Source of the DNA: Silvimonas sp.
GTDB lineage: Bacteria; Pseudomonadota; Gammaproteobacteria; Burkholderiales; Chitinibacteraceae
DNA: 24,939 nt
Reading direction: 5' to 3'
NCBI GenBank assembly: GCA_030151005.1
Contig: JASLES010000032.1
Location: forward strand, 1 to 24,939
The translations under genes and the position numbers were made by a program. Shown in pieces: positions 15,538 to 22,578 of the stretch (position 1 is the first letter of the stretch; every line of letters starts with the position of its first letter). The notes beneath the pieces are model-generated. The model did not search any database and was not told the origin of the DNA. It was given only the letters and a program-made list of their open reading frames with translations.

Positions 15538-15843
15538 ATGAGTAGCCGTCGTACTTTCCTCTTTAAGACCTTGCCTGCGGCCGGTGTCGCGCTGGTTTTG
15601 GGGCGTCACGCCCTGGCCGCCGATCCGGAACTGGCCGAGTCCGATCCGGACGCCATCAAGCTGGCCTATGCAGCCGACGCCAGCAAGGTGGACAAAGCCA
15701 AAAACCCCACGTGGGCCACCGGCCAACGTTGCGACACCTGTGAACTCTTCAACGCGCCAGACGGCGGCGAACTGGGCTCCTGTAGCTTGTTCAAAGGCAA
15801 GCAGGTACGGGCTGCCGGTTGGTGCAATCAGTACGTGCCCTAA
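15538..15843 (+). CDS. hip: High-potential iron-sulfur protein (HiPIP), Tat-exported
   Basis: This 101-residue precursor is a small soluble periplasmic electron carrier with one [4Fe-4S] cluster cycling between +3 and +2. The N-terminus carries a twin-arginine signal (SSRRTFLFK, then a hydrophobic core) with probable cleavage after RHALA near residue 27; Tat export fits a cofactor loaded in the cytoplasm. Four cysteines, Cys65, Cys68, Cys82 and Cys96, are spaced C-x2-C-x13-C-x13-C as in the family, and the GWC context around the last is typical. AGGAG lies seven bases before the ATG. In phototrophs HiPIP feeds the reaction centre; in non-phototrophs it can serve terminal oxidases or nitrite/thiosulfate respiration. 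No partner oxidase or reaction-centre gene is in the window. A strong bidirectional terminator follows. Confidence 0.93.
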   Translation: MSSRRTFLFKTLPAAGVALVLGRHALAADPELAESDPDAIKLAYAADASKVDKAKNPTWATGQRCDTCELFNAPDGGELGSCSLFKGKQVRAAGWCNQYVP

Positions 15844-15864
15844 GGGGTCCGGCCAACGCATAGA

Positions 15865-15900
15865 CAATAAAAAAGCAGCCCGCGGGCTGCTTTTTTATTG
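15865..15900. terminator. Bidirectional terminator, perfect 36-base palindrome
   Basis: Each half is 18 bases: CAATAAAAAAGCAGCCCG and its exact reverse complement, with no spacer. The GC core GCAGCCCG/CGGGCTGC is flanked by six A and six T residues, so it serves both hip (plus) and the chemoreceptor gene (minus). Confidence 0.92.
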
Positions 15901-15930
15901 CTATGGGCCGCGTGGCACCGGCCCAGTCGA

Positions 15931-17541
15931 TCAAAGCCGATACTGGGCGGTTTCCCGCTCCATATCTTGCGCCAACCGGCCCAGGTTGCGGGCGGCTTCG
16001 CTGGTGTTGCCTGCAATGGCACTGTTCTCGTCCGTCATTTGCGCAATGCGTTCAACCTGCTGGGCAATGTTGGAACTAGCCTGCGATTGCTCGCGCAAGG
16101 CACCGGAGATATCGCTGACCATTTCCACCGTCCGGCCAGCGTGTTCGCCAATTTGCTCGATCACAGAACGGGCCTGGCCGGCTTGTTCTACGCCGGAATG
16201 CACCAGTTGCACTGCTTCGTTCATACCGGTAACAGTGCGCTGGGCGCTCTCACCCACGGCGGTGATGATCTGGCTGATTTCAGAGGTCGATTGCGCAGTG
16301 CGTTCAGCCAGTTTGCGTACTTCATCGGCCACCACAGCAAAGCCACGCCCGGTCTCGCCCGCGCGCGCGGCTTCAATGGCCGCGTTCAGCGCCAACAGGT
16401 TGGTCTGCTCGGCCACATCACGGATCACGCGCACGACCGATGAGATTTGCTGCGTTTGCTGTTCCAGTTGGGTCAGCCGCTCTGCTGCAATGCCCACGCC
16501 TTCGGCAATGCGGTTGATCTCGTCAGCGGTGCGACCAATGATATTGCGGCCCTGCGTCACCAGCTTGCCGGATTCAGTCGAAAGGTTCTGCGCTTCGCTG
16601 GCGCGGTCAGAAACGTGATTGATACTGACTGTCATCTCTTCAATCGATGCCGCCATGCTGGCTGTCGCTTCGCTTTGCTCGGCGGCGGCACGGGCGACTT
16701 GCTGGCTGGCATCAGACAACTGGCTGGCAGAACTGGCCACGCTGTTGGTGGCGCTCTTCAGTTGCGTCAGGCTGCCCTGCACTTTGTCTTGCAGCTTGTT
16801 GAAGGCCCGGATGGTCACGCCCACTTCATCACGCCCGCTGCCAGAAACACGAGTGCGGAAATCAAGCTGCGTTTCCACTGCTTCAATGCCATTACGCATG
16901 GCACTGAGCGGCAGGGTGACTGAACGGTAAATCAGTACGGACAGAATAATTGCGCCCAACAGCACCGCAATGCTCAAGCCAATCAACATGTAGAGCGCAG
17001 AGTGGAATGTCTCTTCAGCCCGATCACTAGAGCGCGTACCCAGCAGGCTATTGTATTTGGCGTGTTCAGCAAACGCGTTGGTCACTTTAAGCTGATCGTC
17101 GTAGGAAGACTGCATCAGCGCAATGGCTTCAGGTTCACTGGCGGCTTTGGACAAAGCCAGCATTTTGTTCTGGACTGTTTCGTAATTTGCGTATGCGGCA
17201 ACGTCCGCATCCATCAGGGCTTTATCCTGATCATCAGAAATCAGTGTCTTGTATTTATCCAGCCCGTCGTGCACTTGTTGCGACTGATCGGCAATTTTTT
17301 GTTCCAGTTTGGCTTTTTCTTCGGGTGACTTGATCACCAGATGGCGAAATACCGATACCCGCATGCGCTGGTAGTTTTCAGATGCGTTGCGAATATCGTT
17401 AATGCTGGGAATGATGTCGGTGTTGAGTTCTTCAACCCGGGAATGCATCCGGTCCAGTTGCCAGATACCTGTAAGCAGAATCACCACGAGGCCAGTGATG
17501 AACAGGCCGATCAAAAGCAGAAGTCGTTTGCCGATAGACAT
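15931..17541 (-). CDS. Methyl-accepting chemotaxis protein with four-helix-bundle sensor
   Basis: This 536-residue chemoreceptor has TM1 (about 7-27), a periplasmic four-helix-bundle ligand domain (about 28-182), TM2 (about 183-205), a HAMP domain (about 207-260) and the cytoplasmic signalling coiled coil. The hairpin tip EQTNLLALNAAIEAARAGE (from 378), followed by GRGFAVVADEVRKLAERT, binds CheA and CheW. Heptad-rich methylation helices lie on both sides. The C-terminus lacks the NWETF-like pentapeptide that tethers CheR and CheB, so adaptation would rely on other receptors or on direct binding. Ligand is unknown. No other chemotaxis or flagellar gene is nearby, so it is an orphan receptor. 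Shine-Dalgarno is weak (AGGG 13 bases upstream). A possible sigma-28-like promoter lies at 17563-17587. Confidence 0.93.
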   Translation of the reverse strand: MSIGKRLLLLIGLFITGLVVILLTGIWQLDRMHSRVEELNTDIIPSINDIRNASENYQRMRVSVFRHLVIKSPEEKAKLEQKIADQSQQVHDGLDKYKTLISDDQDKALMDADVAAYANYETVQNKMLALSKAASEPEAIALMQSSYDDQLKVTNAFAEHAKYNSLLGTRSSDRAEETFHSALYMLIGLSIAVLLGAIILSVLIYRSVTLPLSAMRNGIEAVETQLDFRTRVSGSGRDEVGVTIRAFNKLQDKVQGSLTQLKSATNSVASSASQLSDASQQVARAAAEQSEATASMAASIEEMTVSINHVSDRASEAQNLSTESGKLVTQGRNIIGRTADEINRIAEGVGIAAERLTQLEQQTQQISSVVRVIRDVAEQTNLLALNAAIEAARAGETGRGFAVVADEVRKLAERTAQSTSEISQIITAVGESAQRTVTGMNEAVQLVHSGVEQAGQARSVIEQIGEHAGRTVEMVSDISGALREQSQASSNIAQQVERIAQMTDENSAIAGNTSEAARNLGRLAQDMERETAQYRL

Positions 17542-17562
17542 GATGCGCCAGTACCCTGATTA

Positions 17563-17587
17563 TTATCGAATCGAACGCGAGTCTTTA
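17563..17587 (-). promoter_or_regulatory. Possible sigma-28-like promoter of the chemoreceptor gene
   Basis: On the minus strand TAAA (17584-17587) is followed by TTCGATAA (17563-17570), resembling TAAA-N15-GCCGATAA of flagellar class 3 promoters. The spacer is 13 rather than 15 and two bases of the -10 differ. It is 22 bases upstream of the ATG. Position and gene type support it; the short spacer argues against it. Confidence 0.3.
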
Positions 17588-17721
17588 AAACGCTCGCACT
17601 CCCACATATTCAAACATCATAGTGTGGCTCCGGGTAAGCCCACTGGCGCGGAAAGACTTTTCTTGTATTGTCTTTAAAGACTGTATTTGCCTCATTGGCA
17701 AGGGCTTGCGCAATCATTTCA

Positions 17722-17744
17722 CCGTTCATTATTCCGATGAACGG
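17722..17744. other. Small hairpin in the chemoreceptor-PBP1A gap
   Basis: CCGTTCAT (17722-17729) and ATGAACGG (17737-17744) pair with a 7-base loop. The 333-base gap 17542-17874 holds no credible gene: it contains the possible chemoreceptor promoter, this hairpin and the mrcA terminator at 17763-17803, and it is AT-richer than the flanking genes. Confidence 0.45.
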
Positions 17745-17762
17745 CAAATAAATCTGCAAAAG

Positions 17763-17803
17763 AAAAAGGCACATGAAAGCTTGAATGCTCCCTGTGCCTT
17801 TTT
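17763..17803 (-). terminator. Rho-independent terminator after mrcA
   Basis: AAAAAGGCACA (17763-17773) pairs with TGTGCCTTTTT (17793-17803) across a 19-base loop. It lies about 70 bases past the mrcA stop on the minus strand. Symmetric A/T flanks allow either direction. Confidence 0.75.
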
Positions 17804-17874
17804 TTCAATGACCAGACTTTCATTAACGGAAATAACCCGCCGTTAAATAATTAGCTGCGTCAATTATCTCAACC

Positions 17875-20241
17875 TTAATTCTTGAAAAGATCGATCACTT
17901 TTTGCCGGTCATTATTATCGTCGGCATTGGGCGAACTGGCATCGGCCTGATCGGGTTCATCTGCATTACCCGCACCCAGATCAATCCCGGCCACAAAACC
18001 GTTGCCTGGCGTCATATTGTCAAAATACAACTCGCCTTCAATATTGACGACGTTATCCGGCATCGGCATCTGGGATTCAGGTACGCCTTGCAGTGCTTTG
18101 CCCATGAACGACACCCACAGCGGCAGCGCCAGTTGCGCGCCAAACTCACGGCTACCCAGAGATTTGGGCTGGTCGTAACCCAGCCAGGTCACCGCGACCA
18201 GATTGCGCTGGTAGCCAGCAAACCAGCCGTCCACGGCGTCGTTGGTGGTACCGGTCTTGCCAGCCAGGTCAGAACGACCCAGCACGTTACTCCCCGCGCC
18301 AGTGCCGCGTTGTGCCACGGTTTGCAGCATGCTGTTCATGATGTAGGCATTGCGTGCATCAATCACTCGGGGCGCATCCTTGCCGGCCACAATCGGCTTG
18401 AAGCGGGACAACAAGGTGCCGCGCGCGTCGTGGACTTCGCTGATCAGCCACGGATTCACCCGATAGCCGCCGTTGGCAAACACCGCATAGCCGTTCACCA
18501 ACTGGATCGGCGTGACCGCACCCGCGCCCAGCGCCATCGGCAGATACGCCGGGTTCTTGGCGGCATCAAAACCAAAGCGGGTGATGTACTGTTGCGCGTA
18601 GCCGGTGCCAATAAAATTGAGCGTACGCACGGCCACCAGGTTTTTGGACTTCTGCAAGCCGCGGCGCAGGGTGATCGGGCCTTCTGGCTCATCATCATCT
18701 TTGGGCGACCACGGTTGCTGGTCTGGCGTAGCGGGCGGCAAGGTAAATGCAGCATCGTTGACCAGTGTGGCCGGGCCGACGCCTTTTTCCAGCGCAGCCG
18801 AGTAAATAAACGGCTTGAAGGTAGAACCCGGCTGACGCCATGCCTGCGTCACGTGGTTGAACTTGCTGCCATCGGCCTCAAAGCCACCAACCAGCGCCTT
18901 GATGGCGCCGTTATCCGGGGCAATGGCAACCAGTGCGCCTTCGACTTGCGGCAACTGGGTGATCTGCCAGTTATCTTTGGCGTCTTTGCTGATGCGGATG
19001 ATCGAGCCTGGATGGATGCCGTTTTTGGCGTTGGGTTTGAGCGCGGCGGCCGCAAACTTGAGCCCGTCGCCACTGAGCGTGACGGTCTCGCCAGAGGACG
19101 GAATAGCCGTCACCGACTTGGCACTGGCGGCAGTGACCACGGCGGCGATCAATTCGTCGTTATCCGGGTGCTGGGCCAACGCATCGTCAATGGCGTCTTG
19201 CAAACCATCCGGATCGACTGGAATCTCGATGCTGCCTTCCGGGCCGCGGTAGCCGTGGCGACGATCATAATCCATCACCCCGGCCCGTACGGCCTTGTAG
19301 GCGGCGGTCTGGTCGACCGAGTTCACCGTGGTGTAAACACTAAAGCCCTTGGTATAAGCGTCTTCCTTGTACTGGCCGTAGAGCGACTGGCGCACCATTT
19401 CCGCAATATATTCACCATGCACGGCAAACTGGCCGCTAGAGGCCTCGACCACGTGTAACGGCGCTTTGACCGCGTCGTCATACTGTTCCTGGGTGATGTA
19501 CTTGAGCTCAAACATGCGCTTGAGGATGTACTCCTGGCGAATCTTGGCGCGCTTGAAATTCACCACCGGATTGTAGGCAGACGGGGCCTTGGGCAAACCG
19601 GCCAGCATGGCCGCTTCAGGCAGGGTGATGTCTTTGAGATCCTTGCCAAAGTACACACGCTCCGCGCTGGCAAAGCCATACGCGCGCTGCCCCAGGAAAA
19701 TCTGGTTCATGTACAACTCAAGAATCTGGTCTTTGGTCAGCGCGGCTTCAATCTTGTACGCCAGCAGCATCTCGTAAATCTTGCGGGAGTACGTCTTGTC
19801 GCGGGAGAGGAAGAAATTGCGCGCCACTTGCATGGTGATGGTACTGGCGCCCTGCGCCGCGCCACCGTGGACCAGATCGGCGACGCCTGCACGCGCAATG
19901 CCAACAAAGTCCACGCCACCGTGTTCGTAAAAGCGGTAGTCCTCAATGGCCAGCACCGCTTTTTTCATGACGTCCGGGATATCCTGGAATTTGACGATGC
20001 TGCGACGCTCTTCGCCAAATTCGCCAATCAATACCTTGTCTTCGGTGTAGACGCGTAGCGGCACCTTGGGCTGGAAGTTGGTCAGCGCATCCAGATCAGG
20101 CAGCTTGGGGCCCATCAGCAGGACCACATAGGCCACGCCCAACACAATCAGGACGGCAATCGCGGCAATGAAGCCAACGAGGATCAGCAGAATGCTGCCG
20201 CGCGCACGCTGCAGGCTTTTCTTGTTCTGGGCGGGGTTCAT
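17875..20241 (-). CDS. mrcA: Penicillin-binding protein 1A (bifunctional class A PBP)
   Basis: This 788-residue inner-membrane enzyme polymerises lipid II and cross-links the peptides. A short cytoplasmic tail and a membrane anchor (about 16-43) are followed by the GT51 glycosyltransferase domain with catalytic Glu100 in IEDYRFYEHGG and the GASTITMQVARN motif (131-142). The transpeptidase domain has the SxxK box STFK (Ser473, Lys476), SKN (532-534) and KTGT (662-665). Between them lies a linker region (about 330-435) that in PBP1A forms the OB-like domain. The length is close to neisserial PonA (about 798) and shorter than E. coli PBP1A (850). The acidic tail (after 755) is rich in Asp and Asn. 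No clear Shine-Dalgarno is seen before the ATG, which is unusual. In many betaproteobacteria the pilM-Q cluster diverges from this gene; here it does not. Confidence 0.95.
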   Translation of the reverse strand: MNPAQNKKSLQRARGSILLILVGFIAAIAVLIVLGVAYVVLLMGPKLPDLDALTNFQPKVPLRVYTEDKVLIGEFGEERRSIVKFQDIPDVMKKAVLAIEDYRFYEHGGVDFVGIARAGVADLVHGGAAQGASTITMQVARNFFLSRDKTYSRKIYEMLLAYKIEAALTKDQILELYMNQIFLGQRAYGFASAERVYFGKDLKDITLPEAAMLAGLPKAPSAYNPVVNFKRAKIRQEYILKRMFELKYITQEQYDDAVKAPLHVVEASSGQFAVHGEYIAEMVRQSLYGQYKEDAYTKGFSVYTTVNSVDQTAAYKAVRAGVMDYDRRHGYRGPEGSIEIPVDPDGLQDAIDDALAQHPDNDELIAAVVTAASAKSVTAIPSSGETVTLSGDGLKFAAAALKPNAKNGIHPGSIIRISKDAKDNWQITQLPQVEGALVAIAPDNGAIKALVGGFEADGSKFNHVTQAWRQPGSTFKPFIYSAALEKGVGPATLVNDAAFTLPPATPDQQPWSPKDDDEPEGPITLRRGLQKSKNLVAVRTLNFIGTGYAQQYITRFGFDAAKNPAYLPMALGAGAVTPIQLVNGYAVFANGGYRVNPWLISEVHDARGTLLSRFKPIVAGKDAPRVIDARNAYIMNSMLQTVAQRGTGAGSNVLGRSDLAGKTGTTNDAVDGWFAGYQRNLVAVTWLGYDQPKSLGSREFGAQLALPLWVSFMGKALQGVPESQMPMPDNVVNIEGELYFDNMTPGNGFVAGIDLGAGNADEPDQADASSPNADDNNDRQKVIDLFKN

Positions 20242-20279
20242 GAGGTGATCCGGTCCAACCTTCAGCTACAAAGGCACAG

Positions 20280-20308
20280 ATGATACCGGTGTCAGGTACT
20301 TGTTGTAA
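20280..20308 (-). promoter_or_regulatory. Weak candidate promoter for mrcA
   Basis: On the minus strand TTACAA (20303-20308, three of six) and TATCAT (20280-20285, five of six) are 17 bases apart, about 38 bases upstream of the mrcA ATG. Confidence 0.3.
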
Positions 20309-20362
20309 TGTCAGCCTTCACTGCGCAATGCGGTAAGCCTACCCACTTGCCCCATATAGTCC

Positions 20363-20569
20363 TCAGTGGCGTAGTGCTGGTGCATGCTCCAGACTCAGCC
20401 ACAGCCCATCTTCATCTTGCTCCGGAAAGGGCCTTTCGACGTCCGGCTGCGCTTTGCGCCGCGGCGTCACCCATTCGCGCTGGGCATACAGCCCGGACAT
20501 ATTGCCCAGTACAGATGCCGCCATCAGCAGATTTAAAGACTGGAATGATTTAGCAGACGGGATACGCAT
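20363..20569 (-). CDS. Small orphan protein with N-terminal hydrophobic segment
   Basis: I do not recognise this 68-residue protein. It is supported mainly by its start: a near-perfect Shine-Dalgarno AAGGAGG five bases before the ATG at 20569, the best in the window. The N-terminal part (MRIPSAKSFQS, then LNLLMAASVLGNMSGLYA) is a basic-then-hydrophobic segment that could be a signal peptide, with possible cleavage after YAQ, or a membrane anchor. The rest is hydrophilic and charged (REWVTPRRKAQPDVERPFPEQDEDG), with no cysteines and no known motif. It lies about 120 bases upstream of mrcA on the same strand, with the possible mrcA promoter between them. A longer reading from 20599 adds ten residues and would cover the Shine-Dalgarno, so is unlikely. 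It could be a lineage-specific envelope peptide. Confidence 0.55.
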   Translation of the reverse strand: MRIPSAKSFQSLNLLMAASVLGNMSGLYAQREWVTPRRKAQPDVERPFPEQDEDGLWLSLEHAPALRH

Positions 20570-20733
20570 GATGCCCTCCTTGCCAGCGCACAGGGTCACC
20601 GGCTAATACCAGTATGGCCGCCGCCCACGCACCGCGCGGTCAGCCCATACCGGGTATCACTGTCAGCCTGAGCCGGACGCATGCGTTTGTCATTGTGGTG
20701 CGATCAAAGGCAGGGCGCTGGTCTGGCCAGCGT

Positions 20734-20884
20734 CGTAGCCCGCATGAAGCGTAGCGAGAATCCGGGGTGGCGATGCCAGCAAAAATGCTTTCGCGCTGAT
20801 ACAGCCAGGCGGATGCGCAAACCATCAACATTGCACGCGGCGCAACCCCGGATTCCCGGCTTGCAGCCTTCATCCGGGCTACGA
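20734..20884. repeat. Inverted pair of REP-like elements
   Basis: Two REP units face each other: CGTAGCCCGCATGAAGC..GAATCCGGGG (20734-20767) and CCCCGGATTCCC..CATCCGGGCTACG (20846-20884). Each is itself an imperfect palindrome, and the inverted arrangement about 80 bases apart resembles a BIME. Single units of the same family are at 24550-24582 and 24845-24883, with decayed pieces near 24429-24445. The 428-base stretch 20570-20997 holds no other feature I can support apart from the terminator at 20945-20970. Confidence 0.7.
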
Positions 20885-20944
20885 CGGCGGAGCGTCCACC
20901 CTTCTCCGCCATCTATTGCATGACCGGGGCACCCACCGAGGGGT

Positions 20945-20970
20945 AAAAAAACAGGCGCCAAAGCGCCTGT
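20945..20970 (-). terminator. Rho-independent terminator after the Lpd-like gene
   Basis: ACAGGCGC (20951-20958) and GCGCCTGT (20963-20970) with a 4-base loop; on the minus strand the stem is followed by a run of T (from A at 20945-20950). It is 28 bases past the stop at 20998. Confidence 0.88.
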
Positions 20971-20997
20971 ATCAAGGGTTGAAGAGGTATTGGCAGA

Positions 20998-22416
20998 TCA
21001 GTTGGCGGAGAGCTTGGCAGCTACATCACGCAAAGCGGTACGCAAGCCCTCTTCCACCACCGGGTGGTAGAACGGCATATCCAGCATTTGCGGGATGGTC
21101 AGTTGTTGCTGCAGAGCCCAGGCCAGCAAGTGAGCAATGTTCTCGGCGCGTGGGCCAATCCACTCTGCGCCCAGCAGGCGGCCAGTGTGTTGGTCCGCGT
21201 AGACGTGCATCAGGCCCTTGTTACGCAGCATGACACGGCTACGGCCCTGGTCTTCAAAACTCACTTCGCCCGTTACAAAACTGCCCGGCACCAGATCAGC
21301 AAAACGCTGGCCGACCATGGCAATTTGCGGGTCAGAGAACACCACCGCAATGGTGGCGCGGCGCAAGCCTGGCTTCACGTCTGGCCACGTCGCGGCGTTG
21401 GTGCCAGCGGTTTTGCCTTCGTCGGCTGCTTCATGCAGCAGCGGCAAGAAATTATTGGCATCACCCGCGATAAAGATTGGGGAGGTTCCGCATTGCGTCG
21501 TCTCCGGGTTGAACAGCGGCACGCCGCGCGCATCCAGCGCCAGACCGGTGTTTTCCAGACCCAGTCCGCGCACATTGGGCGTGCGACCCGTGGCGGCAAG
21601 CACGTAGTCAAAAGTCTCGGTCACGCTCTCGCCGTTGGCCCCACGGAAAGTGATGACCGCCTTGTCGCCATCGCGCCCCATATGCTCAATCTGCGCATCC
21701 GGGTTAAAGGCAAACTCGCTCTGGAACACGCTTTTGGCGTAGTCGCGCACTTGCGGATCAGTCAGCGGGCCCACGCCACCACGCACGCCAAAGAGGCCTA
21801 CTTTCACCCCAAGGCGAGACAAAGCCTGACCCAGTTCCAGACCAATCACACCCGGGCCGAACACGGCCACGCTGTGCGGCAGGGTATCCCAACTGAATAC
21901 ATCGTCGTTCACCACCAGCCGATCACCAAAGACCTTGAATGCGTCCGGAATCGCCGGGCTGGAGCCACTGGCAATCACCACGCGAGACGCCTGTACCAGC
22001 GTCTGCTCGCCACCTGCAAACCCGACCTGCAAGGTGGTGTTGTCTACAAAACGGGCAAAACCGGCCAGCTTGTGTTCCGCCGGAATACCGTCCACGCTCT
22101 TGACCACAAAACCGACAAAGCGGTCGCGCTCGCGCTTGACGCGATCCATCACTTCTCGCCCATCAATGCGGATTTCGCCATCAATGTGCACGCCAAACGC
22201 GGCGGTATGGCGGGCTTCATGGGCCGCCTCAGCGGCAGCAATCAATAGTTTGGATGGCATACAACCCACGCGGGCGCAGGTAGTGCCATAGGGGCCACCC
22301 TCAATCAACAACGCGCGTTTGCCACCGGCAATGGCGGCGCGATAAGCGGCGAGGCCAGCGGTGCCGGCACCGATGATTGCGACGTCGGTAGTAATAATCT
22401 TGTTTTGACTGGTCAT
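20998..22416 (-). CDS. Dihydrolipoyl dehydrogenase-like FAD/NAD disulfide oxidoreductase
   Basis: This 472-residue class I pyridine nucleotide-disulfide oxidoreductase has an FAD-binding motif VAIIGAGTAG (12-21), the redox-active disulfide CARVGC (Cys47, Cys52) followed by MPSK, a second Rossmann motif for NAD (VAVFGPGVIGLELGQ), the second FAD contact AGDAN, and a C-terminal dimer domain. His451 and Glu456 (HPVVEE) correspond to the His-Glu pair of Lpd. The CARVGCMPSK sequence differs from canonical LNVGCIPSK, so it belongs to a divergent Lpd-like branch and is not shown to be an E3 subunit. No 2-oxoacid dehydrogenase genes are nearby. The ATG at 22416 has AAGGGG upstream; 23 extra in-frame residues are excluded. 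The Prx-Grx fusion gene is immediately upstream, suggesting a role in thiol redox. No mercury-binding C-terminal CC pair is present. Confidence 0.85.
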   Translation of the reverse strand: MTSQNKIITTDVAIIGAGTAGLAAYRAAIAGGKRALLIEGGPYGTTCARVGCMPSKLLIAAAEAAHEARHTAAFGVHIDGEIRIDGREVMDRVKRERDRFVGFVVKSVDGIPAEHKLAGFARFVDNTTLQVGFAGGEQTLVQASRVVIASGSSPAIPDAFKVFGDRLVVNDDVFSWDTLPHSVAVFGPGVIGLELGQALSRLGVKVGLFGVRGGVGPLTDPQVRDYAKSVFQSEFAFNPDAQIEHMGRDGDKAVITFRGANGESVTETFDYVLAATGRTPNVRGLGLENTGLALDARGVPLFNPETTQCGTSPIFIAGDANNFLPLLHEAADEGKTAGTNAATWPDVKPGLRRATIAVVFSDPQIAMVGQRFADLVPGSFVTGEVSFEDQGRSRVMLRNKGLMHVYADQHTGRLLGAEWIGPRAENIAHLLAWALQQQLTIPQMLDMPFYHPVVEEGLRTALRDVAAKLSAN

Positions 22417-22523
22417 GACGGGCCCCTTGTTCTGATTGATTTTGATTGATCCGGATACGCACTCAGCGCGCAGGCCACACCGCACGGCGCAAAGGCATGC
22501 GCTGTGGTCTGCAAACTGGAGAG

Positions 22524-22554
22524 GGAAAAACGGGCGGTGCGATGACCGCCCGTT
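22524..22554 (-). terminator. Rho-independent terminator after the Prx-Grx gene
   Basis: AACGGGCGGT (22529-22538) and ACCGCCCGTT (22545-22554) with a 6-base loop; on the minus strand a T-run follows (A at 22526-22530). It lies 24 bases past the Prx-Grx stop and would separate it, at least partly, from the Lpd-like gene. Confidence 0.85.
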
Positions 22555-22578
22555 CAGAGGAAAACTGACCTGGACTAG

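Noticed and set aside
17622..17846. 74-codon plus-strand frame in the chemoreceptor-mrcA gap
   Set aside because: It spans a terminator hairpin and has no Shine-Dalgarno or recognisable composition.
17902..19458. 518-codon plus-strand open frame opposite mrcA
   Set aside because: Complement of the PBP1A transpeptidase region; no Shine-Dalgarno or recognisable domain.
20308..20553. 81-codon plus-strand frame opposite the orphan gene
   Set aside because: The minus-strand frame has a far better start signal and more plausible layout.
21064..22248. 394-codon plus-strand open frame opposite the Lpd-like gene
   Set aside because: Complement of a gene with intact flavin and disulfide motifs.
20998..22416. 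Mercuric reductase or glutathione reductase identity
   Set aside because: No C-terminal CC pair or HMA domain, and the disulfide site is CARVGCMPSK rather than the glutathione reductase VNVGCVPKK type.
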